From Minicystis rosea (GTDB lineage: Bacteria > Myxococcota_A > Polyangia > Polyangiales > Polyangiaceae), in contig CP016211.1 of the NCBI GenBank assembly GCA_001931535.1, positions 1,144,501 to 1,208,500 on the forward strand: DNA of 64,000 nucleotides, written 5' to 3'. Positions 1 through 8,693 of the stretch are shown here, in pieces. A program made the position numbers and the translations under genes. Below the pieces are notes generated by a model. The model was not told the origin of the DNA and ran no database searches. It saw only the letters and a list, made by a program, of their open reading frames with translations. Each line of letters begins with the position of its first letter. Position 1 is the stretch's first letter.

Positions 1-337
1 GAACCGCGAGGCGGTGCTCGACGACCTCGTGGATCGGCTCTCCCGCGAGCTGCGCGACGATCGCGATCCGGCGCGTCAAGCCGTGTTGAAGGCGCTCATG
101 GCGGAGCGCGAAGGCTCGCACGCCGCCGTGCCGAACCTGATCGTGCCGGTGGAGCTGCGGCTCCCCACGGGGCAAATCGCGCGGATGTTCAGCACCATCG
201 CCACGGTGGGGACGCCGCAGGACATCACCGTTCAAGAGCTGCGCGTCGAGACGTTTCATCCGGCCGACGACGAGACCGATCGCCTGGTGCGCCAATTGGC
301 ATCCATGTTCGACGAGGCGAACGCGTCGCTCTCGTGA
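1..337 (+). CDS. MmyB-like transcriptional regulator, C-terminal fragment
   Basis: The frame is open to the left edge (codons run from base 2), so this is the 3' part of a longer gene; 112 residues are visible. The end resembles the MmyB-type ligand-binding domain that follows an XRE-type helix-turn-helix in many regulators: the segment RMFSTIATVGTPQDITVQEL and then the run ETFHPADDETDRLVRQL are typical of that domain's last beta-strands and helix. The DNA-binding part lies outside the window. Family membership is from motif recognition; the regulated target is unknown. The GTG at base 14 is simply the first possible start inside the window and is not believed. Confidence 0.65.
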   Translation, partial: NREAVLDDLVDRLSRELRDDRDPARQAVLKALMAEREGSHAAVPNLIVPVELRLPTGQIARMFSTIATVGTPQDITVQELRVETFHPADDETDRLVRQLASMFDEANASLS

Positions 338-535
338 AGTCTCTCCAGCGCGGCGTCGGTTTCCTCGTTTTTTTCGCCCGCGCCCGCCGAATTTTGCGCC
401 CTGGGGCACGAGATGGTTTGCCGCGGAGCCCGGCGCGGTGCATGTGCGCGGGATCGCGGCGCGGGCGACGGCGTTGCCCTCGGCCGACGAGCGAAGCCCC
501 GCGCATGGGGCGACACGACGAAGGGCCCGAGACGC

Positions 536-1618
536 ATGGCAGACGAGAACAACCAAGAGAAGTCCGCGAAGCGCGAGAGCAGGAAGCGCGCACAGAAGCC
601 CCAGACGTCATCGACCGCGGTCCTCGCGGTCGTGGCGCTCGCGGTCGGCGCGGGGTGCGGCTGGGCCGCCCGCGGCGCCGCGCCGAAGGCGGAAGCGGGC
701 GGCTCGGCGCGCCCGATCGCTTCGGCGGCAGCGGGCGTGAGCGGACCTTGCGAGGAGTGGTCGAGCGAGCTCTGCAAGCGCACCGGCGAGGCTTCGGAGG
801 GCTGCACCAAGGCGAAGGCCGCGGCATCGCTCCTCCCCGGCGCCGCGTGCACGGCGGCCAAGGCGGATCTCGAAGGCACGGTCGCGAAGCTCAAGGCCGC
901 GCGTGCGTCGTGCGACACGCTCGTCGAGAAGATCTGCAAAGACCTCGGGGAGAAGAGCAACACGTGCGCGATGGTTCGCGAGAAGACGCCGAGCTTCCCC
1001 GCCGATCGCTGCAAGGACATGCTCGATCACTTCGACGGCGTGATCGCCGAGCTCCGCGAGATGGAGCAGGACAGCGCGCCGATCTCGGCCGATCTCGCGC
1101 AGCGCCAGGCCGCGGCCGACGCGCCCGGCTTTGGGCCCGCGGACGCGAAGATCACCATCGTGGAGTACTCCGACTTCGAGTGTCCGTTCTGCGGCCGAGC
1201 GGCCAGCGTCGTCGGCAAGCTCAAGGAGAAGTACGGCTCGAAGGTCCGCTTCGTGTTCCGCCAGTTCCCCTTGCAGATGCACGCGCACGCGAAGCTCGCG
1301 GCGGAGGCATCGCTCGCGGCCCACGCGCAGGGGAAGTTCTGGGCGTTCCACGACCTCCTCTTCCAGAACCAGCGCGACCTCGAGCGCGCCTCGCTGGAGA
1401 AGTACGCGCAGGGCGCGGGGCTCGACATGGCGAAGTTCAAGAAGGCGCTGGACGAGCACACCTATGCGAACGCGGTGAGCTCCGACATGAAGCTCGGCGT
1501 GGAAGGGCACGTCTCGGGCACGCCCTCGATGTTCATCGGCACCGAGCGCGTCGAGAACGCGACCGATTTCGACGCGCTCTCGAGCGAGATCGACAAGCGG
1601 CTCTCCGCGGTGAATTGA
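536..1618 (+). CDS. DsbA-family thioredoxin-like protein, membrane-anchored
   Basis: Encodes 360 aa from the ATG at 536; the frame is open further upstream but that part is Arg-rich and without a signal. After a charged N-terminus there is one hydrophobic segment (about residues 24-45, VLAVVALAVGAGCG...), so it is probably an inner-membrane-anchored periplasmic protein. A Cys-rich linker region (about residues 65-175, seven Cys) precedes a thioredoxin_4/DsbA domain with the redox motif CPFC near residue 215 (YSDFECPFCGRA) and the cis-proline loop GTPSMFIG near residue 328. Likely role: thiol oxidation or isomerisation of exported proteins. No dedicated partner gene is adjacent. The Cys-rich linker could itself be redox-active. 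Confidence 0.85.
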   Translation: MADENNQEKSAKRESRKRAQKPQTSSTAVLAVVALAVGAGCGWAARGAAPKAEAGGSARPIASAAAGVSGPCEEWSSELCKRTGEASEGCTKAKAAASLLPGAACTAAKADLEGTVAKLKAARASCDTLVEKICKDLGEKSNTCAMVREKTPSFPADRCKDMLDHFDGVIAELREMEQDSAPISADLAQRQAAADAPGFGPADAKITIVEYSDFECPFCGRAASVVGKLKEKYGSKVRFVFRQFPLQMHAHAKLAAEASLAAHAQGKFWAFHDLLFQNQRDLERASLEKYAQGAGLDMAKFKKALDEHTYANAVSSDMKLGVEGHVSGTPSMFIGTERVENATDFDALSSEIDKRLSAVN

Positions 1619-1805
1619 GTACTGGGAGAGGGCAGCGCCCGCAGGGATGAAGACGGGCGAGCGAAGAGCGATTCTGGCTCGGCCGGAGACCTTCTCCGTC
1701 GCGCCGTCGATGACGCAGTTTCCGCGAGCGGTTGCGGCGTGATCGACGGCGGATGTACGCGACGGTCTTGTACCTCCACGCCTATGGTCTCGAGAGCCGG
1801 AGGCG

Positions 1806-3158
1806 TCAGCGCGGCCGGGCGTGACCGTTGGCCCGGTGGGGAACGCTGCGCGGGAGGACGCCCATCTTCTCTGCGACTTCGACGTTGATTGCGCGGAGCG
1901 CCGCGCGATCCTCGGGATCGATGCCGCGCTCCTGCATCTCGCGTGCGATCATGTTGAGGGCGACGCGGGCGCTGCACACGGTGCCCAGGCTCCCGCCGAA
2001 GACCTCCGCGTCGAGGAACCGCCGCACGGCGCCGATCCGCTTCTCGGCGTGGAGCTTGTAGACCAGCGCGTCCTGCATGCGGTTGAGCAGCTCGACGATG
2101 TCGTGATCGTGCACGTTGCCATAGCCGTCGCCGCCCTCGACGAGCGGGCAGAGCGAGATCTCCCCCGAAGCCTTGATGCGCAGCGTGGGCGACGGGCGAA
2201 AGAAGTTCTTGCAGCGGAGATCCGCGTCGCTCCACGCCATGATGTCGCCGCGCGATCTCCGGAGCTTCACCCCGCCGCCCACGTCGATGAAGTTGCTCAC
2301 GTAGTTGGTGTCGTCGCGCAGCACGCGCAGCACGGCTGCCTCGTCGTCCGGCTCCGGGCCGTGGATGCGCCGTGAGAGATCCGCGATCCACGGGAGCGCC
2401 GCCGTGCCGGCGACGCCCACGCCGAGCACCAGCGAGACGCGCGGGATCATCCCGGCGCCCCGCACCTTCTCGAAGCCGGCGATGACGCGCTGGTAGAGGC
2501 CGGGCACCTGGCGGCACCGATCGTGCTCGTCCTCCGGGCCGTCGAGGCTGAAGATGACGTGGGTGAGCCCGCGTGAGGCCAGCTCCCGCAGATAGGCGAC
2601 GTCGTCGGCGTATCGCTTCCCCGCTGCGAAGAAGCTCGTCTCGCCGAGGAACCAGCCGCTGGTGATCACCGTGGCGCGCGCGCCGCCCTGGGCGCGGATA
2701 TACGCGACCAGATCGAGCCACCCCTTGCCGTAGAGGGTGACCTCGCCGCCGATGAAATCGAAGCGCTCGAGCCCGATGGGGAGGGCCGCGTCGACCACGC
2801 GCCGGAGCCGTGAAGGATCGGCCTCGGCCATCGCCTCCAGGTTCCCGTTGCGGCAGTGGAGGCAGTCGAGGTTGCAGAGCGTCGTGTACTCGAAGACCAC
2901 CCGCGACATGTGCTCGAGGGGGTTCCGCGCATAGCGCAGCTCGATGGCCTCGAGGTCGACGTCGTCCACGACCGGCTCGATGAAGCCGCGCTCCGCGAGC
3001 CGCGGGAGGGCCGCGCTCGCGCCCTCGGCCAGCGCGCCCTTGCCGTAGATGCGGCAGAGCACCCGGACGTCGTCGTCCGCCGGGAGCGCGTCGAGCTTCC
3101 CGGCGCGATGGAGGTGGAGGACGAGCCGGTGTCCGTAGTTGCTGAGAATGAAGCGCAT
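1806..3158 (-). CDS. radical SAM protein
   Basis: Encodes 450 aa. The start at 3158 (MRFILSNYGH) is preferred because GAGGG lies just upstream; an in-frame ATG at 3182 is also possible. The cluster-binding motif CNLDCLHC (CX3CX2C, about residues 95-102) is the canonical radical SAM [4Fe-4S] ligand set, followed by FIGGEVTLYGKG, matching the GGEP-like SAM-contact strand. Later cysteines (RCKNFF, SLCPL, TVCSA) could contribute to a partial SPASM-like auxiliary cluster, but the spacing is not a full SPASM pattern. The N-terminal ~80 residues look like a small helical domain. Substrate unknown; no precursor peptide is recognisable nearby. It is transcribed divergently from the sirtuin gene with about 60 bp between starts, so promoters may overlap. 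Confidence 0.85.
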   Translation of the reverse strand: MRFILSNYGHRLVLHLHRAGKLDALPADDDVRVLCRIYGKGALAEGASAALPRLAERGFIEPVVDDVDLEAIELRYARNPLEHMSRVVFEYTTLCNLDCLHCRNGNLEAMAEADPSRLRRVVDAALPIGLERFDFIGGEVTLYGKGWLDLVAYIRAQGGARATVITSGWFLGETSFFAAGKRYADDVAYLRELASRGLTHVIFSLDGPEDEHDRCRQVPGLYQRVIAGFEKVRGAGMIPRVSLVLGVGVAGTAALPWIADLSRRIHGPEPDDEAAVLRVLRDDTNYVSNFIDVGGGVKLRRSRGDIMAWSDADLRCKNFFRPSPTLRIKASGEISLCPLVEGGDGYGNVHDHDIVELLNRMQDALVYKLHAEKRIGAVRRFLDAEVFGGSLGTVCSARVALNMIAREMQERGIDPEDRAALRAINVEVAEKMGVLPRSVPHRANGHARPR

Positions 3159-3220
3159 GGTGCCCTCGCGGCCGCCGAGCATGGGCCATCCGGCGACCGT
3201 GGGCTACGCTGCGCCCCGTC

Positions 3221-3976
3221 ATGCACCCCGTCCCCCATCTCAGCATCGACGACGACACCTGGCTCCTCGTGCTGACCGGCGCCGGCGTCTCCGCCGAGAG
3301 CGGGATTCCGACCTTCCGCGACGCCGGCGGTCTTTGGGAGCAGCACCGGGTCGAGGACGTGGCCTCGTCCGAGGGCTTCAGCAAGGATCCGATGCTGGTG
3401 TGGCGCTTCTACGCCCAGCGGCGCGCCCAGATGGCGAGCTGCCAGCCCAACGCGGGGCACCGCGCGCTCGCCGCCGTCGAGGCGCGGCTCGGCGACCGTT
3501 TCCTCCTCGCGACACAGAACATCGACGGCCTGCACGCGGCCGCCGGCAGCCAGCGCGTGGCCGAGCTGCACGGTAACCTCTACAAGACCCGCTGCTCGAT
3601 CTGCGACCGTCCCCCGTTCGACGACACCGAGGCCTACTCGGACGGCAAGGTGCCGGCCTGCGGCAAGTGCCATGCGCGCGGCGAATTCGGGGTGCTGCGT
3701 CCCCATATCGTGTGGTTCGGCGAGCTGCTCGACCCGGCCATCATGGTGCGGGTGCAGTCGTTCATGATCGAGGCGGCGCGGCATCGCTTCGTCTTCCTGG
3801 CGGTCGGCACCTCGGGGACGGTCCATCCGGCGGCCGCTTTCGTCGACGCAGCGAGCCAGCTCGGCGCGGAGACCTGGCTCGTGAACGCCGAGGCGGCCGC
3901 GAACGCGACGCAGTTCCAGCGGTTCGTCCAGGGGCCGAGCGGGAAGGTGTTGCCGGAGCTGCTCGGGACGGGGTGA
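3221..3976 (+). CDS. NAD-dependent protein deacylase, SIR2 family (sirtuin)
   Basis: Encodes 251 aa, the usual length for a small bacterial sirtuin. Visible motifs: NAD loop GAGVSAESGIPTFR (about residues 20-33), TQNIDGLH, catalytic His in ELHGNLY, and a Zn knuckle CSIC...CGKC. FYAQRRAQM carries the Y-x-x-R pair which in the class III sirtuins SIRT5 and E. coli CobB contacts the carboxylate of succyl-/malonyl-lysine, so desuccinylase activity is likely alongside or instead of deacetylation (inference from family knowledge). Enzyme of the cytoplasm removing acyl groups from lysines with NAD consumption. It is divergent from the radical SAM gene. Confidence 0.92.
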   Translation: MHPVPHLSIDDDTWLLVLTGAGVSAESGIPTFRDAGGLWEQHRVEDVASSEGFSKDPMLVWRFYAQRRAQMASCQPNAGHRALAAVEARLGDRFLLATQNIDGLHAAAGSQRVAELHGNLYKTRCSICDRPPFDDTEAYSDGKVPACGKCHARGEFGVLRPHIVWFGELLDPAIMVRVQSFMIEAARHRFVFLAVGTSGTVHPAAAFVDAASQLGAETWLVNAEAAANATQFQRFVQGPSGKVLPELLGTG

Positions 3977-4966
3977 CCGCATGCACCGAGGAGATCTCTT
4001 CCGCGCGGTGGCATGGTCGCTTCAGCTCAGCCTGGTAGCGTTGTCGCCGCCGCGGAGTTGCCCCTCACCTGCGGCGAAGGCGATCCTCATCGCGCACGTC
4101 ATCTCCGTCGCGTGCCTCGCGCTGCTCGCCGGAAGCGGTGGCATCACGATGGAGCTCGGTCGGCGCAGTGCTGCCCGGACCACCGTCGAAACCTCCGCCA
4201 ATGTGAGATAAAATTCCATCAGCTCTGATCTCGGCGACCTCAGAGCAGGCATCCGCGACCTCAGAGCAGGCATCCGCGACCTCAGCGCTGATGCCGGCGG
4301 ACATCAGCCCTGGTATCGGCGGACCTCAGCCCTGGTATCGGAGAACCTCTGTCCTGATATCGACGGATCCCAGCGCTGACATCGACGGACCTCAGCCCTG
4401 GTATCGAAGAACATGGATCCTGACATCGGCGGAGATCGGCGTAGATCCCTGCGGATCTCGACGCCGACATCCGCGACGGCCGCCTCCCGACACCGGCGGG
4501 GGGCAGGGGGCGCCCTGTGCGCGGCGCTGGCGCTCGTGCTGCTGCCCGACGTGCCGATGACTTTCGAGGCCTTCGTGGCGCACCTCGGCCGCACCCGCGA
4601 CGGGACACGGCTCAGTCAGCTCGAGGATTTCCAGCGGGAAATCCGTGGCGGGTCAGGCTAACGCCGATGGGGGCGCTCCCTCTCACCTACGCTCGAGGGG
4701 TTCGTCCGGCGAGACAATCACCGGGCGGCCTCGATCACGGCCTCCCGATGGCCATTGCGGCGCGGAGGCCGACCTGAGCTGATCGCGAGGGCCGGAGCGC
4801 TGCATCGGCTCTCGCGAGATCGCTCGGTGGGCGGGCACGTTTTGGTCAGCGCGCGCACGGGATGCGGTGCTGATTGAGGCCCCGTTTCGTTGCCTCTTGT
4901 CGCGCCGCCGAGAGTGCCGCACGGATGGCGCGTGCCGCTTCATCCCGTGAGCCAGGACGTCTCGCC
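3977..4966. other. gene-free stretch with tandem repeats
   Basis: About 990 bp separate the sirtuin from the FAD oxidoreductase. Apart from the tandem repeat block at 4236-4496 I see no convincing gene. A short frame starting with ATG at 4558 (34 codons, MTFEAFVAHLGRTRDG...) has coding-like composition and could be a gene remnant, but has no clear ribosome site and no recognisable family. Confidence 0.5.
4236..4496. repeat. degenerate 21/22-bp tandem repeat, about 11-12 units
   Basis: The unit approximates GGACCTCAGCCCTGGTATCG plus two bases. Two identical 21-bp units (4236-4256, 4257-4277) are followed by one more 21-bp unit and then a series of 22-bp units, with copies at 4299, 4321, 4343, 4365, 4387, 4409, 4431 and 4453 diverging at some positions while keeping period and GATATCG/GACATCG phase. 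There is no spacer between units, so this is not a CRISPR. A 22-bp period does not keep reading frame, so a coding role is unlikely. Confidence 0.85.
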
Positions 4967-6583
4967 GTGAATCGCCGCGAGCTCCTCACCTTCTTTCTTG
5001 GGGCGCCCGCGGCGCTCGCGGCGTGTCGGGGAAGGCCGCCCGAACCGCGTTTTTCCGGCCGGCTCCTCGGCCAATCCGAAGGTATCGGTCACCGTTTGCG
5101 CGACGGCTTTCGCCCCGAGCCCGCGACGTTCGAGCGCGCCTCCGTGCTGATCGTCGGCGCGGGCGCGTCGGGGCTCTCGGCCGCGTGGAAGCTCGAAAAG
5201 AGCGGGTTTCGCGATTTCACGATCCTCGAGCTGGAGGACCATCCGGGGGGCACCAGCCGATCGGGGGAGAATGAGATCTGCGCATTTCCCTGGGGTGCGC
5301 ACTACGTGCCCGTGCCGCTCCGCGAGAGCCGCGCGCTCATCGAGCTGTTCCGCGAGATGGGGACGGTCGAGGGCGAGGACGCCGAAGGGCACCCCGTCAT
5401 CGCCGAAGAGCAGCTCTGTCGCGCGCCGCAGGAGCGCCTCTTTCTCACGGGGAGCTGGCACGAAGGTATCTATCCCCACTACGGCGAGACGCGCGAGGAT
5501 GGGCGGCAATTGCGTGCCTTCGAGGCGGAGATTCGCCGCTGGGTGGCCTTTCGCGACGATCGCGGTCGCCGCGCCTTCGCGGTGCCCACGGCGCAGGCCG
5601 CCGATCATCCGGAGCTCGATGCGCTCGATCGGCAGTCGATGGCCGATTGGCTCACGCAACATGGGCTGACGTCACCGCGTCTCCGCTGGTGGGTGGAGTA
5701 TGCCTGTCGCGACGATTATGGCACCACGCTGGAGACGACCTCGGCTTACGCTGCCATTCTGTATTTCGCGGCGCGCGTCGAGGCGCCCGGGGGGCGAGCC
5801 GCGGAGTTCATCTCTTGGCCGGACGGCAATGGGCGGTTGATTCGCCACCTCGCGGGCGTCGCCGGGGAGCGTGTCAAAACGGGCGTCGCCGTCACCGATG
5901 TTCGTCCCGTCGAAGGCGGCGTCGAGGTCCGTGCCTTCGACGTGAAGCGCACGCAGCCGCTCGGTTGGCGCGCCGATCACGTGATCTTCGCGCTTCCGCA
6001 GATGATGGCTCGGCGGCTGGTCGCGCCCTTCCGCGAGGCGCCCCCGGCGCACGCGGGCGCGTTCACCTACAGCCCGTGGATGGTGGCGAATCTGACGCTC
6101 CGTGACCGGCCGCGCGAGCGTGGCTATCCGCTCGCTTGGGACAACGTGATCTACGGGTCGAAGAGCCTCGGATACGTGGTGGCGACGCATCAGGCCGGGC
6201 GGGATCACGGGCCCACCGTGCTCACCTATTATCTCCCCTTGCTCGATGCGCCGCCGGCGGAGGCGCGGGCGCGGCTCCTGTCGGCGAGCTGGAGCGATTG
6301 GGTGAACGTGATCCTGGCTGACCTCGGGCGGCCGCATCCGGACCTCGCGAGCCGCATCACGTCGATCGACGTGTGGCGTTGGGGGCACGCGATGGTGCGG
6401 CCCACCGTGGGATTGATGCGCGGTGGGGCCCTCCGGGCGGCGCGGGCGCCGGTGGGGAACATCCATTTTGCGAACACGGATCTGTCGGGGATAGCGCTGT
6501 TCGAGGAGGCGCATCACCACGGCGTCGCCGCGGCGGAAGCCGTGTTGTCGGCGCGTGGGCTGCCCTTCCGGAGCTCCTTGTGA
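4967..6583 (+). CDS. FAD-dependent amine-oxidase-like oxidoreductase, exported
   Basis: Encodes 538 aa from the GTG at 4967, chosen because it begins a good export signal: NRRELLTFFLGAPAALAAC has a twin-arginine-like start, a hydrophobic core and a lipobox (LAAC). The Rossmann FAD-binding motif VLIVGAGASGLSAAWKLEKSG lies about residues 59-79, followed by the second conserved stretch HPGGTSRSGENE typical of NAD(P)-binding flavin amine oxidase/phytoene-desaturase-like proteins; the C-terminal FANTDLSGIALFEEAHHHG is the FAD-closing segment. Substrate unknown. The gene overlaps the following membrane-protein gene by four bases (GTGA), so the two are probably translated together and may form a cell-surface redox pair. 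Confidence 0.8.
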   Translation: MNRRELLTFFLGAPAALAACRGRPPEPRFSGRLLGQSEGIGHRLRDGFRPEPATFERASVLIVGAGASGLSAAWKLEKSGFRDFTILELEDHPGGTSRSGENEICAFPWGAHYVPVPLRESRALIELFREMGTVEGEDAEGHPVIAEEQLCRAPQERLFLTGSWHEGIYPHYGETREDGRQLRAFEAEIRRWVAFRDDRGRRAFAVPTAQAADHPELDALDRQSMADWLTQHGLTSPRLRWWVEYACRDDYGTTLETTSAYAAILYFAARVEAPGGRAAEFISWPDGNGRLIRHLAGVAGERVKTGVAVTDVRPVEGGVEVRAFDVKRTQPLGWRADHVIFALPQMMARRLVAPFREAPPAHAGAFTYSPWMVANLTLRDRPRERGYPLAWDNVIYGSKSLGYVVATHQAGRDHGPTVLTYYLPLLDAPPAEARARLLSASWSDWVNVILADLGRPHPDLASRITSIDVWRWGHAMVRPTVGLMRGGALRAARAPVGNIHFANTDLSGIALFEEAHHHGVAAAEAVLSARGLPFRSSL

Positions 6584-7650
6584 GCGGCGCGGCGCCGGGG
6601 CCCTGGCTCTTCTCCCGCCGCACGGATCTCCTGGCCTTCGGCGCGCCCGCGCTGGTTTCGTCGTTGCTCGTCGCCTTCGGGCTCCTCACCGGATGGGCCA
6701 CCGGCGACACGCCTCCGGGGCTCTGGCTCTTGGCTGTCGTCGGCGTGGACGTCGCCCATGTCTGGTCCACCGCCTATCGCGTCTATGCCGACCCTGCCGA
6801 GGTCCGCCGGCGGCCTTTGCTCTATCTCGGAACACCCGTTTTGGCTTGGCTCGCAGGCGCGTGGCTCCATTGGCAAAGCCCGCTCCTGTTCTGGCGGGTG
6901 CTCGCGTATCTCGCGGTCTTCCACTTCGTGCGGCAACAGTATGGCTGGGTGATGCTCTATCGCCGGCGCGCCCGAGAGACGGATCGCGTGGGCCGCTTCG
7001 TGGATGCGGCCGCCGTCTATGCCGCGACCCTCTATCCGCTACTCTACTGGCACGCGGCACCGCCGCGGCGATTCCACTGGTTCGTGGCCGGGGACTTCAT
7101 GCGTGGGTTGCCCGCCGGCGTGGTGCGCGCGGCATTCGTCGGATACGTCGTCGTCATGATGGCTTACGTGTGGCGCGCCATCAACGGCGCGCGCCGTGGG
7201 ATGGTGCCTTGGGGCAAGCACCTCGTGGTGGCCTCCACGGCGGTGTGCTGGTGGGTCGGTATCGTGGCCTTCGACTCCGACTACGTGTTCACGGTGACCA
7301 ACGTGCTCATTCACGGGGTGCCGTATTTCGTGCTCGTGCATCGCTACGGCGCGCGGCGGTTCGACGGGGAGCGGGGCGTCACGGCCGCCGTGTTCCGCGC
7401 CGGTGTGCCGGTGTTTTACGGCATCTTGGTGATGGCCGCGTTCCTCGAAGAGGGCTTGTGGGATGCGTTCGTGTGGCACGACCATCCGCGCTTCTTCGGG
7501 GCCTGGGGCTTCGCGCCGGGGCCGCTCGCGCTCTCGCTGCTCGTGCCGTTGCTCGCGTTGCCGCAGGCGGTCCACTACGCGCTGGATGCATTCGTGTGGA
7601 AGGTGGGCCCGAAGAATCCGGGCCTCGCGGGGCACCTCTCCATCGGTTGA
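6580..7650 (+). CDS. polytopic membrane protein coupled to FAD oxidoreductase
   Basis: Encodes 356 aa starting at the GTG at 6580 that overlaps the TGA of the preceding gene. The sequence is dominated by hydrophobic segments (roughly eight or nine), e.g. LLAFGAPALVSSLLVAFGLL, LWLLAVVGVDVAHVW, FWRVLAYLAVFHFVRQQYGW, LVVASTAVCWWVGIVAF and the C-terminal LALSLLVPLLALPQAVHY. Several His in or near membrane segments (DVAHVW, FHFVRQQ, LIHGVPYFVLVHRYG, AVHYALD) could bind haem or metal, but this is inference. I do not recognise the family. Tight coupling to the exported FAD enzyme suggests a shared pathway. Confidence 0.75.
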   Translation: MSGAAPGPWLFSRRTDLLAFGAPALVSSLLVAFGLLTGWATGDTPPGLWLLAVVGVDVAHVWSTAYRVYADPAEVRRRPLLYLGTPVLAWLAGAWLHWQSPLLFWRVLAYLAVFHFVRQQYGWVMLYRRRARETDRVGRFVDAAAVYAATLYPLLYWHAAPPRRFHWFVAGDFMRGLPAGVVRAAFVGYVVVMMAYVWRAINGARRGMVPWGKHLVVASTAVCWWVGIVAFDSDYVFTVTNVLIHGVPYFVLVHRYGARRFDGERGVTAAVFRAGVPVFYGILVMAAFLEEGLWDAFVWHDHPRFFGAWGFAPGPLALSLLVPLLALPQAVHYALDAFVWKVGPKNPGLAGHLSIG

Positions 7651-8073
7651 CGTCGCCCCACATGCGCACCGCGAGGCCAAACGACACTGCAGGTGCTATT
7701 ACCCGTCTCGGGCGAGCGGGCGGGGCCGTCGAGACGCTCGGAGAGGCCTTGCGGCTCGGGCGCGTGCTGCGCGCGCACGAAGGCACCTCGTCGCTCGGCG
7801 ACGTGGTGATGATGAATGCGGGGATCGATCGGTGATCGAGCTGATGGATGTTTACGAGCAGGGTTTTGCGGCGCCCGATGGGAAAGGCTCCGGCGCGGCG
7901 CGCGGGGATTCATGAGCGCGCCGTAGGCCTTCGCTTCGGCGCGCAAGAGGACCGGCACCTGCCGCGGTCGACCGCGGAAGGCGAGCGTCGGAGGAGAGGC
8001 GCCCGGCGATGCGCAGGGCTCTCGCCGCCGCGTGAGGCCCGCCGGCAGGTGCCGGTCGGTTACGCAGAAACGA
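7651..8073. other. gene-free stretch
   Basis: Between the membrane-protein gene and the convergent lipoprotein gene. Both strands contain open frames but with Arg/Ser/Pro-rich shadow-like composition. The only structure I see is the long inverted repeat at 7950-8057. Confidence 0.5.
7950..8057. repeat. 15-bp perfect inverted repeat with GC-rich interior
   Basis: GACCGGCACCTGCCG at 7950-7964 is the exact reverse complement of bases 8043-8057. Inside it lies a second self-complementary element, CCGCGGTCGACCGCGG (7962-7977). The arms are 78 bp apart. It lies just downstream of the lipoprotein stop codon at 8074, so it could be a structured 3' UTR or terminator for that gene (no T-run), or a small non-autonomous mobile element. 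Confidence 0.55.
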
Positions 8074-8391
8074 TCACCAGCAGCCGCCGCCCCATCCGCC
8101 GAAACCGCAGCCGCCGAAGCCGAGGCCGCAGCCGAGGCCACAACCGAACCCGAAGCCGAAGAACGGCGTCGCGAAGAAGCGACGGCGGCAGCCGAAGAAG
8201 AACTCCTGGTCGGCCTCGCCGGTCTTCTCGTCGGCGAGCGCGTCGGACGCATCATCCGCGACCTGCGTCGCCACGGTGGGCTCGTCGATCATCTCGTCGC
8301 TCGAATCGTTGTTCGCGACGCAGCCGGCGCCGGCGAGGGCCATCGAGAAGGACAGCGCGGCGATGGATGCAAACTTCGTCCAGTGACTCAT
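8074..8391 (-). CDS. small lipoprotein with Gly/Phe/Cys-rich tail
   Basis: Encodes 105 aa. The ATG at 8391 has a good ribosome site (AGGGGAGA about 8 bases upstream) and starts a classic lipoprotein signal MSHWTKFASIAALSFSMALAGAGC. Residues 25-60 are acidic and low in hydrophobics (DSSDEMIDEPTVAT...). The last ~40 residues are of striking composition: EFFFGCRRRFFATPFFGFGF and then a run of GCG/GLG/GFGG repeats, with five further Cys, ending GGWGGGCW. No family recognised. The tail resembles Gly-aromatic secreted surface or disulphide-rich peptides; it may be a structural coat component. The inverted repeat at 7950-8057 lies just downstream. Confidence 0.75.
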   Translation of the reverse strand: MSHWTKFASIAALSFSMALAGAGCVANNDSSDEMIDEPTVATQVADDASDALADEKTGEADQEFFFGCRRRFFATPFFGFGFGCGLGCGLGFGGCGFGGWGGGCW

Positions 8392-8693
8392 GACTCGTTC
8401 TCCCCTGTGCGACTCCGTCGGGCTCTCTCCCCGAGGAGCAACCACGAGGCGTCGGGCAGCGCCGCGATGCCTCATCACCGCGCACCGATACACATTCTGC
8501 GCCGGACCCAAGTGTGCTGTTCTGCATGGCATTTCGTCGTGAAGCTGGGGACGACATCGTGCGCCCTGGTCGTGATCGGTTCGTCGCGATGGAAGCCCGA
8601 GTGCGCGCTTCGCGCGCGCGCGTGCTTGCGTGAGGCCCGTCCATTCGCCGAAGATGACGAGCGCGGCGACTTACCCGCTGTGAGCCAATCCGC
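8392..8693. other. divergent intergenic region
   Basis: About 300 bp between the start of the lipoprotein gene (minus) and the start of the SulP-like gene (plus). No gene seen; it must contain both promoters, but I cannot point to convincing -35/-10 boxes. Confidence 0.5.

Noticed and set aside
413..535. Upstream start for the DsbA-like protein
   Set aside because: Arg-rich residues before 536 and no ribosome site; the membrane anchor follows ATG 536 directly.
1462..3384. 640-codon minus frame overlapping radical SAM and sirtuin genes
   Set aside because: Arg/Pro/Ala-rich composition and overlap with two genes with clear motifs.
4236..4496. Possible CRISPR array
   Set aside because: Units are contiguous with no unique spacers, and no cas genes are nearby.
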